Below the pieces are notes generated by a model, which saw only the letters and a program-made list of their open reading frames with translations, was not told where the DNA came from and did not search any database. From Parvibaculum sp046297875 (GTDB lineage: Bacteria; Pseudomonadota; Alphaproteobacteria; Parvibaculales; Parvibaculaceae), in the NCBI RefSeq assembly GCF_046297875.1, contig NZ_JBKBHD010000001.1:682001-746000 (forward strand): a DNA stretch of 64,000 nucleotides, given 5' to 3'. This document shows positions 26,624-34,097 of the stretch, piece by piece. The position numbers and the translations under genes are program-made. Position 1 is the stretch's first letter. Each line of letters begins with the position of its first letter.

Positions 26624-27706
26624 TCAAGCCTTCATTCGGAGATTGGCGTCGAGCCAGCGCTTGAGCTGGTCAAGCGCGGGGTGCGCGAGATTGCGGCGGA
26701 GATAGTCCTGCGTGCGGGGCATATGCTCCATGTATTGCGGCTTGCCGTCGCGCTTCAGCAGGCGCGGCCAGAGCCCGATGAGGCGCAGCGCGCGCTCCGC
26801 GCCGAGTACGGCATAGGACGCGCGGAAATCCTCTTCGTCGAAATTTTCGAGATCGGATTTTGCGCGTTCGACATAAAGCGCGAGCATCGTCTCTTCGCGC
26901 GCTACGGGTACATCGCGGCGCGCATCCTGCAGGAAGGAGACGACGTCATAGGCGCGGCTGCCGATCAGCGCATCCTGATAGTCGATAAGGCCGACGCGGC
27001 CGGCATCTTCCCTGCCGCCGAGCCAGATCATGTTGGGCGAATGATAATCGCGCAGGAAAAGCGTTTTAACGCCTGCATCGATCTGCGGGCGAAGCTCCAT
27101 CCAGAGCCCGTGATAATCCTCGCGCATGGCGGGCGAGGCTACCGTTTCAAGAACGACGGGGAAATACCAGTCGAGCAGCACATCGAGTTCGGCGCGGAAG
27201 ACGCTGTCGTCGAAATGCGGCACCGCATGCGCCGTGCCATCGCCGACCGGGAGCGATGCAGGCGCGGCAACGGATTGGAGCCGGAGCAGCGTTTCGATGC
27301 CCGCGCGGTATAGATCGTCGAGCGGTTCGCCTGCCGGCCCCGCTCCCTTCTCGATCAGCGCGCCATAGACATTGTCGCCGAGATCTTCGAGGAGCAGCAG
27401 GCCGCGGGCGAGATCGCTTGCGATGATTTCCGGCGCGGCAAGGCCGAGGCGGCGCAGATGCTCGCCCACCGCGACGAAGGGGCGGACATCTTCTGCGAGA
27501 TGCGCGATGCGGCTATAGGCGGCGCGGCCCGGCACCACGGGTGCATCGGGGCCGGACGGCCAGTCCATCAGCACGGCGCGGCGGCCCGAAAGCGACAGGC
27601 GCTCATAGCGCCGCGAGGAGGCATCGCCCGCGAGCGGGCGGCGCCCGGCCTTTTCCCAGCCCGCCGCTTTCAGGAATTCGCGGATCGTTTCTTCGCGTGG
27701 CGTCAA
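26624..27706 (-). CDS. Phosphotransferase, AmgK-like (anomeric MurNAc/GlcNAc kinase type)
   Basis: A 360-residue APH-fold kinase. The N-lobe has RPLAGDASSRRYERLSL, and the catalytic loop reads FLRDYHSPNMIWLG followed by GLIDYQDALIGSRAYDVVSF; the RDYHxxN and DYQDA motifs are those of AmgK rather than antibiotic kinases. AmgK phosphorylates MurNAc at the anomeric carbon, giving the substrate for MurU. It overlaps tsaE by four bases upstream and is one base from the MurU-like gene. tsaE, amgK-like and murU-like in a row with addB-addA is a common alphaproteobacterial order. Confidence 0.85.
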   Translation of the reverse strand: MTPREETIREFLKAAGWEKAGRRPLAGDASSRRYERLSLSGRRAVLMDWPSGPDAPVVPGRAAYSRIAHLAEDVRPFVAVGEHLRRLGLAAPEIIASDLARGLLLLEDLGDNVYGALIEKGAGPAGEPLDDLYRAGIETLLRLQSVAAPASLPVGDGTAHAVPHFDDSVFRAELDVLLDWYFPVVLETVASPAMREDYHGLWMELRPQIDAGVKTLFLRDYHSPNMIWLGGREDAGRVGLIDYQDALIGSRAYDVVSFLQDARRDVPVAREETMLALYVERAKSDLENFDEEDFRASYAVLGAERALRLIGLWPRLLKRDGKPQYMEHMPRTQDYLRRNLAHPALDQLKRWLDANLRMKA

Positions 27707-28197
27707 AGCGAAAGCCCTTCGAGACGCGCGGCCCAGCTTCCCCGGCCTTCAAGCCGCGCGCGACGCAAGCCTTCTGGCATGAGAGTGAGCGAGATGTCGA
27801 GACTGTCCGGCGAGAGGCGGCGAATTCCGGTTTCGGCGCGCTCCGGCCATTCAACGATGACCGCGCCCTCATCGGCGATTTCGGCAAGGCCCAGTTCGCG
27901 CAGCTCCGACACATCCTCGATCCGGTAGAGATCGACATGGGCGATCAGGAGTTCCGGACTCTCATAGGTCTGGACGAGGGTGAATGTGGGGGACGGCACA
28001 TCCTCCTCGATGCCATGCGCTGCCAGATGGGCCTGGATGATGGCGCGGGCAAGCGCCGTTTTCCCGGCACCGAGATCGCCGCTGAGCAGGACGAGGTCGC
28101 CGGGGCGGAGGCGCGCGGCAAGAGCGCGGCCAAGGGCGCGGGTCGCCGCCTCGCTGGCCAGATCGAACGTCAGATGAAGGGAATCGCCGCTGCTCAT
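27703..28197 (-). CDS. tsaE: tRNA threonylcarbamoyladenosine biosynthesis ATPase TsaE
   Basis: A 164-residue P-loop ATPase needed with TsaB and TsaD for the t6A37 modification of tRNAs reading ANN codons. Walker A is LSGDLGAGKTALARAIIQ near residue 38; SPTFTLVQTYES and HVDLYRIEDVSELRELGL are the diagnostic TsaE blocks. ATG 28197 (MSSGDSLHLTFDLASE) is chosen; an upstream TTG in frame would add 24 unconserved residues. First gene of the tsaE-to-addA unit on the minus strand. Confidence 0.93.
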   Translation of the reverse strand: MSSGDSLHLTFDLASEAATRALGRALAARLRPGDLVLLSGDLGAGKTALARAIIQAHLAAHGIEEDVPSPTFTLVQTYESPELLIAHVDLYRIEDVSELRELGLAEIADEGAVIVEWPERAETGIRRLSPDSLDISLTLMPEGLRRARLEGRGSWAARLEGLSL

Positions 28198-28261
28198 GTG
28201 CGTTTGTAGCCCGGCCCCGAGGCGCCCGCCAAGGACCGGTCCGGCACCCTCACAAAAAAGT

Positions 28262-28275
28262 TGACGCAAGCGTCA
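28262..28275. promoter_or_regulatory. Palindrome TGACGC-AA-GCGTCA upstream of the ferredoxin reductase gene
   Basis: A perfect 6-bp inverted repeat with a 2-bp centre lies in the 240-base divergent gap between tsaE and the ferredoxin reductase gene, 163 bases before the latter. It starts inside a TTGACG hexamer that could act as a -35 element, but I find no good -10 at the right distance. The form is that of a dimeric repressor site (TetR-family sites often look like this). No regulator gene is adjacent. Confidence 0.4.
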
Positions 28276-28437
28276 TTTTTGGGCGTGATATGCTCCGCGC
28301 GCGGCGATCTGCCGCGAGAGAAGGCGAGCCAAATCCCCGAATTTCAGGTATAAAAATGTGGGGTTTGCGTAGTTGAACTCCGCAATAATGGGTGGCAAGG
28401 TCCGCGGCGCGGAAACGCGACGGGGCGAGGGAGGAAG

Positions 28438-29658
28438 ATGGCGGACGACATCATCATCATTGGGGCGGGCCAGGCGGCGGCGCAGGCCGTGCAGAGCCTT
28501 CGCGCCGAAGGCTTTACCGGACCGATCAAGCTGATCGGCGACGAGCCTTACGCGCCCTATCAGCGCCCGCCGCTCAGCAAGAAGTATCTAGCGGGTGACA
28601 TCGGCTATGACCGCGTGGAACTGAAGGGACAGGATTTCTACGCGGATTCGGGCGTGGAGACGCTGTGGCAGACGCGCGTGACCGAGATCGACCGCCGCCA
28701 GAAGCACATCCTCACCGGCGATGGCCGCGAATTTCCCTATGGCAAGCTTCTCATCGCAACGGGAAGCCGCGTGCGCGAGATCAACGTGCCGGGCTTCGAC
28801 CTCGAAGGCGTTCATTACCTGCGCAACATCGCCGATGTGGAAGCGATCCAGGCCCATTTCAAACCCGGCGCGAAAATGGTCGTGGTGGGTGGCGGCTATA
28901 TCGGCCTCGAGGTTGCCGCCGTGGCGGCGAAGCGCGGCATCGATGTGACCGTGCTCGAAACGGCGGACCGCGTCATGGCGCGCGTCGTCGATCCCATCGT
29001 CTCGCATTTCTATGAGCGCGTGCACCGCGCCGAAGGCGTGAAGATCGAAACGGGCGTGACGGTTTCGGGCTTCGAGGGCACGGACAAGGTGACGGCCGTG
29101 ACCTCCGGCGAGGGCAAGAGTTTCCCTTGCGACTTCGTCGTGGTCGGCATCGGCATTCTTCCGAATACGGAGCTTGCGGTGGAAGCGGGCCTCACCGTCG
29201 AAAACGGCATCGTGGTGGACGAGTTCTGCCGCACATCGGACCCCGATATCTGCGCGGCGGGCGACTGCACCAGCCATCCGAATGCGGTGTACGGGCGGCG
29301 CTTGCGGCTTGAAAGCGTGCATAACGCGATCGAGCAGGGAAAGACGGCGGCGGCGACGCTGGCCGGGAAGGAGAAACCCTATAACCAGGTGCCGTGGTTC
29401 TGGTCGGACCAGTATGACCTGAAGCTGCAGATAGTGGGCCTGTCCGCCGGTTACAACCAGGCGGTGGTGCGCGGCGACCCGGAGGCAGGCCGGAGCTTTG
29501 CCGTGTTCTACCTGAAAGATGGCGTGCTGATCGCGGTGGACGCGGTGAACCGCGCACCGGAATTCATGATGGCGAAAATACTCACCCAGAAACAGGCGGT
29601 GCTCGACCCGAAGCGCATCGCCGACGAGACGATCCCCGTGAAGGAAATCGCCGGCTGA
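28438..29658 (+). CDS. FAD-dependent ferredoxin (putidaredoxin-type) reductase
   Basis: A 406-residue NAD(P)H:ferredoxin reductase. The FAD-binding Rossmann motif IIIIGAGQAAAQAVQSL is at the start and PYQRPPLSKKYLAGD near residue 42 is typical of this subfamily. The NAD-binding motif VVVGGGYIGLEVAAV is near 150, and CAAGDCTSHPN binds the flavin. The enzyme passes electrons from NADH to a [2Fe-2S] ferredoxin for cytochrome P450 or ring-hydroxylating oxygenases. The ferredoxin gene follows 61 bases later, but no oxygenase is in the window, so the terminal acceptor must be encoded elsewhere. Confidence 0.92.
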   Translation: MADDIIIIGAGQAAAQAVQSLRAEGFTGPIKLIGDEPYAPYQRPPLSKKYLAGDIGYDRVELKGQDFYADSGVETLWQTRVTEIDRRQKHILTGDGREFPYGKLLIATGSRVREINVPGFDLEGVHYLRNIADVEAIQAHFKPGAKMVVVGGGYIGLEVAAVAAKRGIDVTVLETADRVMARVVDPIVSHFYERVHRAEGVKIETGVTVSGFEGTDKVTAVTSGEGKSFPCDFVVVGIGILPNTELAVEAGLTVENGIVVDEFCRTSDPDICAAGDCTSHPNAVYGRRLRLESVHNAIEQGKTAAATLAGKEKPYNQVPWFWSDQYDLKLQIVGLSAGYNQAVVRGDPEAGRSFAVFYLKDGVLIAVDAVNRAPEFMMAKILTQKQAVLDPKRIADETIPVKEIAG

Positions 29659-29719
29659 CGGCGGAGCGAACGAGACAAACCGAAGGCAACAAACAAGAAA
29701 GTAGCGTGGAGGCGCGAGC

Positions 29720-30040
29720 ATGGCGAAGGTGACTTATATCGAGCATGACGGCAAGGAACACACGATCGACGTGGCGAACGGGCTGACGCTGATGGAAGCG
29801 GCGGTGAAGAACGCCGTGCCCGGCATCGACGGCGATTGCGGCGGCGCCTGCGCCTGCGCGACCTGCATGGTCTATGTGCCGGAAGAATGGCTTGCGAAAC
29901 TGCCGGAAGTCGAGACGATGGAAGAAACGATGCTCGATTTCTGCGAGCGCCGCGAAGACAATTCGCGCCTCTCCTGCCAGATCGTCGCGAGCGACGCCAT
30001 CGACGGCATCAGGCTGCAGATGCCGGAGAGCCAGCACTGA
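29720..30040 (+). CDS. [2Fe-2S] ferredoxin, adrenodoxin/putidaredoxin type
   Basis: A 106-residue ferredoxin. The cluster ligands follow the C-x5-C-x2-C pattern in DCGGACACATCMVYV near residues 39-48, with the fourth Cys in SRLSCQIVAS near 86. The acidic helix EVETMEETMLDF resembles the P450-interaction helix of putidaredoxin. It is cotranscribed, by position, with the reductase gene upstream. The stop is followed after 21 bases by the convergent universal stress protein gene. Confidence 0.93.
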   Translation: MAKVTYIEHDGKEHTIDVANGLTLMEAAVKNAVPGIDGDCGGACACATCMVYVPEEWLAKLPEVETMEETMLDFCERREDNSRLSCQIVASDAIDGIRLQMPESQH

Positions 30041-30061
30041 GCGGCGGTACCCTATCCGTCC

Positions 30062-30934
30062 TCACTTGCCCGATGCCGCTGCGGGCGGGATCACCACTAC
30101 ATCGCAGGTGATTTTTCGCAGCACGGCATCAGCTACACTTCCGATCAGGAGACGTTCGACTGCGTTGAGGCCGCGGGCGCCGATGATCACGAGATCGGCA
30201 GATGTGGCCTCGACAGATTGTGCGATTGCGGTGCAGGGATCGGCGTCAATGATCGCAATCCTTTCTGGCTTGCGACCGAGGCGCGCTTCCGGCATCTCGG
30301 CGGAGACAGCGCTCATCAGCTTCGATACATCGGTCTCCACCTGTTTCACAATGCTTTCCGAATCGATATTCACAAATTGCATCTGAGCCTTGGCGACGCT
30401 GCGATAGCCGTGCACGAGAATGATGGGCAGGTCTTCGATGAGACCCAGCGAGCGGGCGGCATTCACCGCATTGCGCGATCCTTCGGAGAAATCCACACCT
30501 ATCACCGCGCCCTTGTGCGGACCCGCTGCCGGCGACGAAGCCATGAGTACCGGCCGGCTGCCTGTTCTGATCACTCGCTCGGCCGTCGTTCCGGTGAAGA
30601 CATCGCGCAGGGTCTGTCTACGATGTGCACCGACCACCACGAGGTCGGCTTGTTCGCGCTCCGCTACACCAGCAATCACCGCGAAGGGATCGCCACGCGC
30701 AACAAGCGGGCAGGTGCGCACCCGCACTGGCCGCGGCAGAGCGCGGCACATCGCATCGAGACGTTCCTCGGCGATATTGGCGAAGGTCACGACATCGGAC
30801 GCCGGCTGATCGTCGTCCACCACGTGCAATAGGACAAGTCCGGCATCGAAGCGGGCGGCCAGCTCCGCAGCCCGCGTCAGCGCGATGTCAGATCGTGTGG
30901 AGAAGTCGGTGGCAAATAAAATCGACCGCATCAC
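30062..30934 (-). CDS. Universal stress protein, tandem UspA domains
   Basis: A 290-residue protein with two Usp domains (about 1-145 and 150-290). Domain 1 begins ILFATDFSTRSDIALTRAA; domain 2 includes VIGVDFSEGSRNAVNAARS. The ATP-binding pattern G-x2-G-x9-G-S is intact in domain 2 (GARGLNAVERLLIGS), while domain 1 has Arg in place of the second Gly (GAHRRQTLRDVFTGT), so the two may differ in nucleotide binding. It is divergent from the DUF1538-PII operon with 119 bases between, and the two predicted promoters lie back to back. Cytoplasmic; a nucleotide-dependent stress or energy sensor is the usual view of the family. Confidence 0.9.
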   Translation of the reverse strand: MMRSILFATDFSTRSDIALTRAAELAARFDAGLVLLHVVDDDQPASDVVTFANIAEERLDAMCRALPRPVRVRTCPLVARGDPFAVIAGVAEREQADLVVVGAHRRQTLRDVFTGTTAERVIRTGSRPVLMASSPAAGPHKGAVIGVDFSEGSRNAVNAARSLGLIEDLPIILVHGYRSVAKAQMQFVNIDSESIVKQVETDVSKLMSAVSAEMPEARLGRKPERIAIIDADPCTAIAQSVEATSADLVIIGARGLNAVERLLIGSVADAVLRKITCDVVVIPPAAASGK

Positions 30935-30948
30935 AACGCGCTGTTCCC

Positions 30949-30977
30949 AATTTATTCAATTCCCGCCTTATCGGCAA
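30949..30977 (-). promoter_or_regulatory. Predicted promoter of the universal stress protein gene
   Basis: On the minus strand the sequence reads TTGCCG (-35), 17 bases, then TAAATT (-10), 15 bases upstream of the ATG at 30934. Spacing is ideal and both hexamers are fair matches to the housekeeping consensus. Its -35 is only two bases from the -35 of the divergent promoter. Confidence 0.45.
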
Positions 30978-30979
30978 AA

Positions 30980-31008
30980 TTGGATGTAAACTGAATTTCT
31001 CCTATAGC
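30980..31008 (+). promoter_or_regulatory. Predicted promoter of the DUF1538-PII operon
   Basis: TTGGAT (-35), a 17-base spacer and TATAGC (-10) precede the ATG at 31054, giving a leader of about 40 bases. Together with the opposite promoter this forms a compact divergent control region in which one bound protein could affect both sides. Confidence 0.45.
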
Positions 31009-31053
31009 GCATCCACGCGCAACCACTCATCTGAGAGGACACCAGACTACCGG

Positions 31054-31788
31054 ATGCGACCCGAACTCACCAATCTTCTCAAGGGAACAGGCAAGGCGCT
31101 GCGCGACATATTGCCCATTGCTTCGATCATTGCCGCCTTTCAAGTCTTCGTGATCGGGGAACCGATGGCAGATCTCGGGAGAAAGCTTTTCGGGTTGGGT
31201 TTCATGGTCTTCGGTCTTACGCTGCTGCTTCGTGGCATAACCATTGTTCTATTGCCCGCCGGGCGGAATCTGGCAGCGGACCTCGCCAGGAAAGGCAGCC
31301 TTGCGTTACTGCTCTCGTTCGCGTTCGCGCTTGGCTTCGGCAGCACGGTAGCGGAGCCGGCCCTTTTCGCCGTTGCAACGGAGGCTGGACGGGTTGCCTC
31401 ATTCGAGGGCATCGTCGGCGCAGATGCAGCGGCACAATCCGCCTTTGCATCAGCCTTGCGATTCAGCGTCGCAGCAAGCGTCGGCCTTGGCGTTGCCTTC
31501 GGCGTTTTGCGCATCGTTCTTGGCTGGCCGGTGACCCCGATCATTCTCGGAGGTTATGGAGTGGCGTCCCTGCTCGCGCTGATCAGCGCGTCGCCCCTTT
31601 CCGCGCTGGCGCTTGATGCGGGGACAGCTGCAACATCGGTGCTGAACATTCCGCTCATCATGGCGCTTGGCATCGGCCTCGCTTCAACCATTCGGGGGCG
31701 GGCACCCCTGGTCGACGGATTCGGGCTCGTGGCGATTGCGAGCCTGATGCCAATGCTGGTCATCATGGCGAGCGAGCTGGTGCTATGA
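31054..31788 (+). CDS. DUF1538 membrane protein, first subunit
   Basis: A 244-residue polytopic membrane protein of the DUF1538 family (function unknown). About seven hydrophobic stretches are visible, from LPIASIIAAFQVFVIG to ASLMPMLVIMASELVL. Conserved-looking blocks are GSTVAEPALFAVATEA, GVAFGVLRIVLG and LDAGTAATSVLNIPLIMALG. The same blocks recur in the next gene, so the two are paralogues; I recall that many DUF1538 proteins carry both halves in one chain. ATG 31054 gives MRPELTNLLKG; a GAGAGGA lies rather far upstream (about 14 bases). The stop overlaps the next start in ATGA. A transporter or channel is a guess from topology and from the linked PII-like gene. Confidence 0.85.
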   Translation: MRPELTNLLKGTGKALRDILPIASIIAAFQVFVIGEPMADLGRKLFGLGFMVFGLTLLLRGITIVLLPAGRNLAADLARKGSLALLLSFAFALGFGSTVAEPALFAVATEAGRVASFEGIVGADAAAQSAFASALRFSVAASVGLGVAFGVLRIVLGWPVTPIILGGYGVASLLALISASPLSALALDAGTAATSVLNIPLIMALGIGLASTIRGRAPLVDGFGLVAIASLMPMLVIMASELVL

Positions 31789-32558
31789 CAACCAATCTTA
31801 TGACAGACATTCTTGCGTCGATCAGCATGGTCCTTTTCGATCTGATCGCCATCGCGCTGACACTTGGTCTCTATTTTGCATTTTTCAGCCGCCGCCTTCC
31901 GGTCTCCTTGGGGCCTCTTGCCTTTGGCTGCCTGTACATCATCGCCGGGCTGGCGCTGCTGAGAACCGGTCTCGATGTTTCGTTGATACCTGCCGGTCTG
32001 GAGATCACCTCACATCTTGCGGCCTTGGTGCACAACAGGGCGAGTGGTACCGCATTGCTGCATCTCATGATTTTTGCGGGGCTTTCCGGGTTTGCGGTTG
32101 CGCTTATCGAACCTGCACTCACCACCATGGCCCGGCGAGCGGAAACGGTGTCAGGCGGCGCCATTCCCGAGCTACCCTTCCGTCTCGTCGCAGCCTCCGG
32201 TGTCGGTACAGGTCTTGCGCTTGGTGTGCTACGTATCCATTTCGGCGTAGCCTTCGACATTTTCTTTGCCGCATTGGTAGCCGTGATCATGCTTCTTTCG
32301 TGGGGTGCACCGAAACTGATCCGGCCGATCGCCTATGACAGCGGCGCGGTCGCCACTTCCGTGGTCGTCGTGCCGCTCATCACCGCGATCGGAATCGGCA
32401 TTGCATCGGCGCTTCCAGATCGATCGCCGCTGGCTGACGGCTTCGGCATGGTAACCGGCGCATTGCTGCTGCCGGTTTGCACCGTTCTTCTTTTTGCGAG
32501 AATACAGACATGGCGAGCCGCACACCCGCGTCAAGGAGGAGTTGATGATCGAGTTTAA
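31785..32558 (+). CDS. DUF1538 membrane protein, second subunit
   Basis: A 257-residue polytopic membrane protein, the second DUF1538 half. It repeats the blocks of the first subunit: VALIEPALTTMARRAE, GLALGVLRIHFG and YDSGAVATSVVVVPLITAIG, then DRSPLADGFGMVTGALL. The shared Glu-Pro-Ala-Leu within a membrane segment and the shared Asp-Ser/Ala-Gly...Ala-Thr-Ser-Val block suggest a two-fold pore or transport site built from both chains. It overlaps the preceding gene by four bases and its last 14 bases overlap the PII-like gene, so all three should be made together. Confidence 0.85.
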   Translation: MTTNLMTDILASISMVLFDLIAIALTLGLYFAFFSRRLPVSLGPLAFGCLYIIAGLALLRTGLDVSLIPAGLEITSHLAALVHNRASGTALLHLMIFAGLSGFAVALIEPALTTMARRAETVSGGAIPELPFRLVAASGVGTGLALGVLRIHFGVAFDIFFAALVAVIMLLSWGAPKLIRPIAYDSGAVATSVVVVPLITAIGIGIASALPDRSPLADGFGMVTGALLLPVCTVLLFARIQTWRAAHPRQGGVDDRV

Positions 32559-32895
32559 ACTGATCATGGCGATCGTCACCGGCGATCGCTCTGAATGCGT
32601 GGTTCAGGCCGCGCGTGACGCCGGTGCAACCGGCGTTACCATCATTTCCGGCGCACGCGGAGAAGGGTTAGTGCCACACAAGACATTTCTGGGCCTCGAC
32701 CTCCTTGGCCCGTGCGACGCAGTCGTCATCGTTGCTGAACAACATGCCTCGGCGGCGATCATGGAGGCCATCTCCGCGAGAGGGGAGTTCGATACGTCGC
32801 CGGGTGCCGGCATCGCCATTCAGCTTCCAATTGAAGCGACAGCTGGGCTGCAGTCGCAGATCAGGGCGCTGCGGAACATGAAAGAGAAAAATTAA
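32545..32895 (+). CDS. PII-like signalling protein
   Basis: A 116-residue protein with the ferredoxin-like PII fold pattern: FKLIMAIVTGDRSECVVQAA, then GATGVTIISGARGEGL, DAVVIVAEQHASAAIMEAI and PGAGIAIQLPIEA. The T-loop region (RGEGLVPHKTFLGLDLLG) is short and lacks the uridylylated Tyr of GlnB/GlnK, so it is not the canonical nitrogen PII. ATG 32545 follows a strong AAGGAGGA. PII-like proteins commonly gate a membrane partner in response to a nucleotide; here the only membrane partners in the operon are the two DUF1538 proteins. The ligand is unknown. Confidence 0.85.
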   Translation: MIEFKLIMAIVTGDRSECVVQAARDAGATGVTIISGARGEGLVPHKTFLGLDLLGPCDAVVIVAEQHASAAIMEAISARGEFDTSPGAGIAIQLPIEATAGLQSQIRALRNMKEKN

Positions 32896-32922
32896 GGCGC
32901 GTATTGCGATTTCGCACGGCAA

Positions 32923-33351
32923 TCAAACCAGCTGCAGCGTCACCACCGCGAGGATCGCATAGCGGCCGAATTTGGCAATTGTGATGAGGGCGAGGAAGCT
33001 CCAGAGGGGTTCACGCATGACGCCGGCGGCGGCGGTGAGGGGATCGCCGATGACGGGCGCCCAGCTGAGCAGCAGCGACCAGCGGCCATAGCGCGCATAC
33101 CAGGTGCTGGCCCGGGCGAGCGCCGCCGGCGTAAGGGGGAACCAGCGTCTTTCCTGAAAGCGGAGCGCGGCGCGGCCCAGCACATAATTCACCAGTGAGC
33201 CCAGCACATTGCCAACACCCGCGACGAAGACAAGCGCGAGTGCCGGGTGATTGCCCGCGACAAGAAGACCGGCGAGCAGGGCTTCGGACTGCGCGGGGAG
33301 CAATGTCGCGGCGATGAAGGCCGCGACGAAGAGCGCAACGTAGGCTGACAA
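32923..33351 (-). CDS. YqaA/DedA-like small inner membrane protein
   Basis: A 142-residue membrane protein with about four helices: YVALFVAAFIAATLLPAQSE, LVFVAGVGNVLGSLVNYVLG, SLLLSWAPVIGDPLTAAAG and ALITIAKFGRYAILAVVTL. The GNVLGSLVNYVLGR and WAPVIGDPLT blocks match the YqaA branch of the SNARE-associated/DedA superfamily. Members are linked to membrane homeostasis but no reaction is established. It converges with the PII-like gene (27 bases between) and lies nine bases downstream of the FMN reductase gene on the same strand. Confidence 0.82.
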   Translation of the reverse strand: MSAYVALFVAAFIAATLLPAQSEALLAGLLVAGNHPALALVFVAGVGNVLGSLVNYVLGRAALRFQERRWFPLTPAALARASTWYARYGRWSLLLSWAPVIGDPLTAAAGVMREPLWSFLALITIAKFGRYAILAVVTLQLV

Positions 33352-33360
33352 TCCGCTTAT

Positions 33361-34026
33361 TCACGGCGCGTTGCGCTGGGAGGGATCGCGGGCGAAGGGA
33401 GGCGGGAATTCGCTCCCGTGTTCGTCGCGCTGGCGGCGGGCGGCCTCTGCCCACCAGCGGAGCTGCGAGAGCGTGCGGCCGAAATAGCCGGACCAGCGCA
33501 CGGCATCGACGCTTTCGAGAAAGGTGCCGTCCTCGCCGAGCACTTCCTGCGCTTTCGGCACATGGATCATGGCGGAGACGGGCAGACAACCCATCTCCGA
33601 CAGGAAGGCGCGCATGGCGACGGCGGCACGCACACCGCCCCACTGGCCTGCCGAATAGGTGACGATGGCGCTCGGCTTGCCCGCGAAGAGCGAGGCACCG
33701 AAATGATTGAGGAGATGGGCGAGGGCCGGGCTCAAAGAATGATTATATTCCGGGCTCACCATGACATAACCATCGGCGGCGGCGATCTCCCCTGCGAGAT
33801 CGTCAAGCGCGCGCGGGGCTGCGCCCTTCGCATAGGAAAAATGCGGTTTGAAGACGCCGGAGAGAACCCCGGCAAGTCCCTCGTCCAGCGGATCGACGAG
33901 GCGGACATTTGCCGCCTCGCCAAGCAGCGACGCCGCGCAGCGCGCGACGCGCAGGCCGAGACGGGCCGGGCGCGGCGGCGTGCTGTCGCGCGCGCTGCCG
34001 AGGAAAACGAGATAGTCGAGTTTCAT
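33361..34026 (-). CDS. NADPH-dependent FMN reductase family flavoprotein
   Basis: A 221-residue flavodoxin-fold protein. The phosphate-binding start LVFLGSARDSTPPRPARLG and the flavin loop VMVSPEYNHSLSPALAHLLN (PEYN motif) identify the NADPH-dependent FMN reductase family, which includes azo- and quinone reductases. YSAGQWGGVRAAVAMRAFL is the next conserved block. The C-terminus (about 180-221) is extended and charged. It may be cotranscribed with the YqaA-like gene downstream. The physiological acceptor is unknown. Confidence 0.85.
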   Translation of the reverse strand: MKLDYLVFLGSARDSTPPRPARLGLRVARCAASLLGEAANVRLVDPLDEGLAGVLSGVFKPHFSYAKGAAPRALDDLAGEIAAADGYVMVSPEYNHSLSPALAHLLNHFGASLFAGKPSAIVTYSAGQWGGVRAAVAMRAFLSEMGCLPVSAMIHVPKAQEVLGEDGTFLESVDAVRWSGYFGRTLSQLRWWAEAARRQRDEHGSEFPPPFARDPSQRNAP

Positions 34027-34097
34027 GGCCGGGCTCCCTCTGCGCGAAATCGCACAAGGTTAGCACGAGCGGCGGCAGTTGCGGGCGGTACGCGTAA

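Noticed and set aside
26624..27706. Aminoglycoside-resistance phosphotransferase
   Set aside because: The catalytic and metal motifs (RDYH, DYQDA) and the MurU-like neighbour fit an AmgK-type sugar kinase instead.
32545..32895. Canonical nitrogen regulator GlnB/GlnK
   Set aside because: The T-loop lacks the uridylylation Tyr and conserved sequence, and no amtB or glnA is adjacent.
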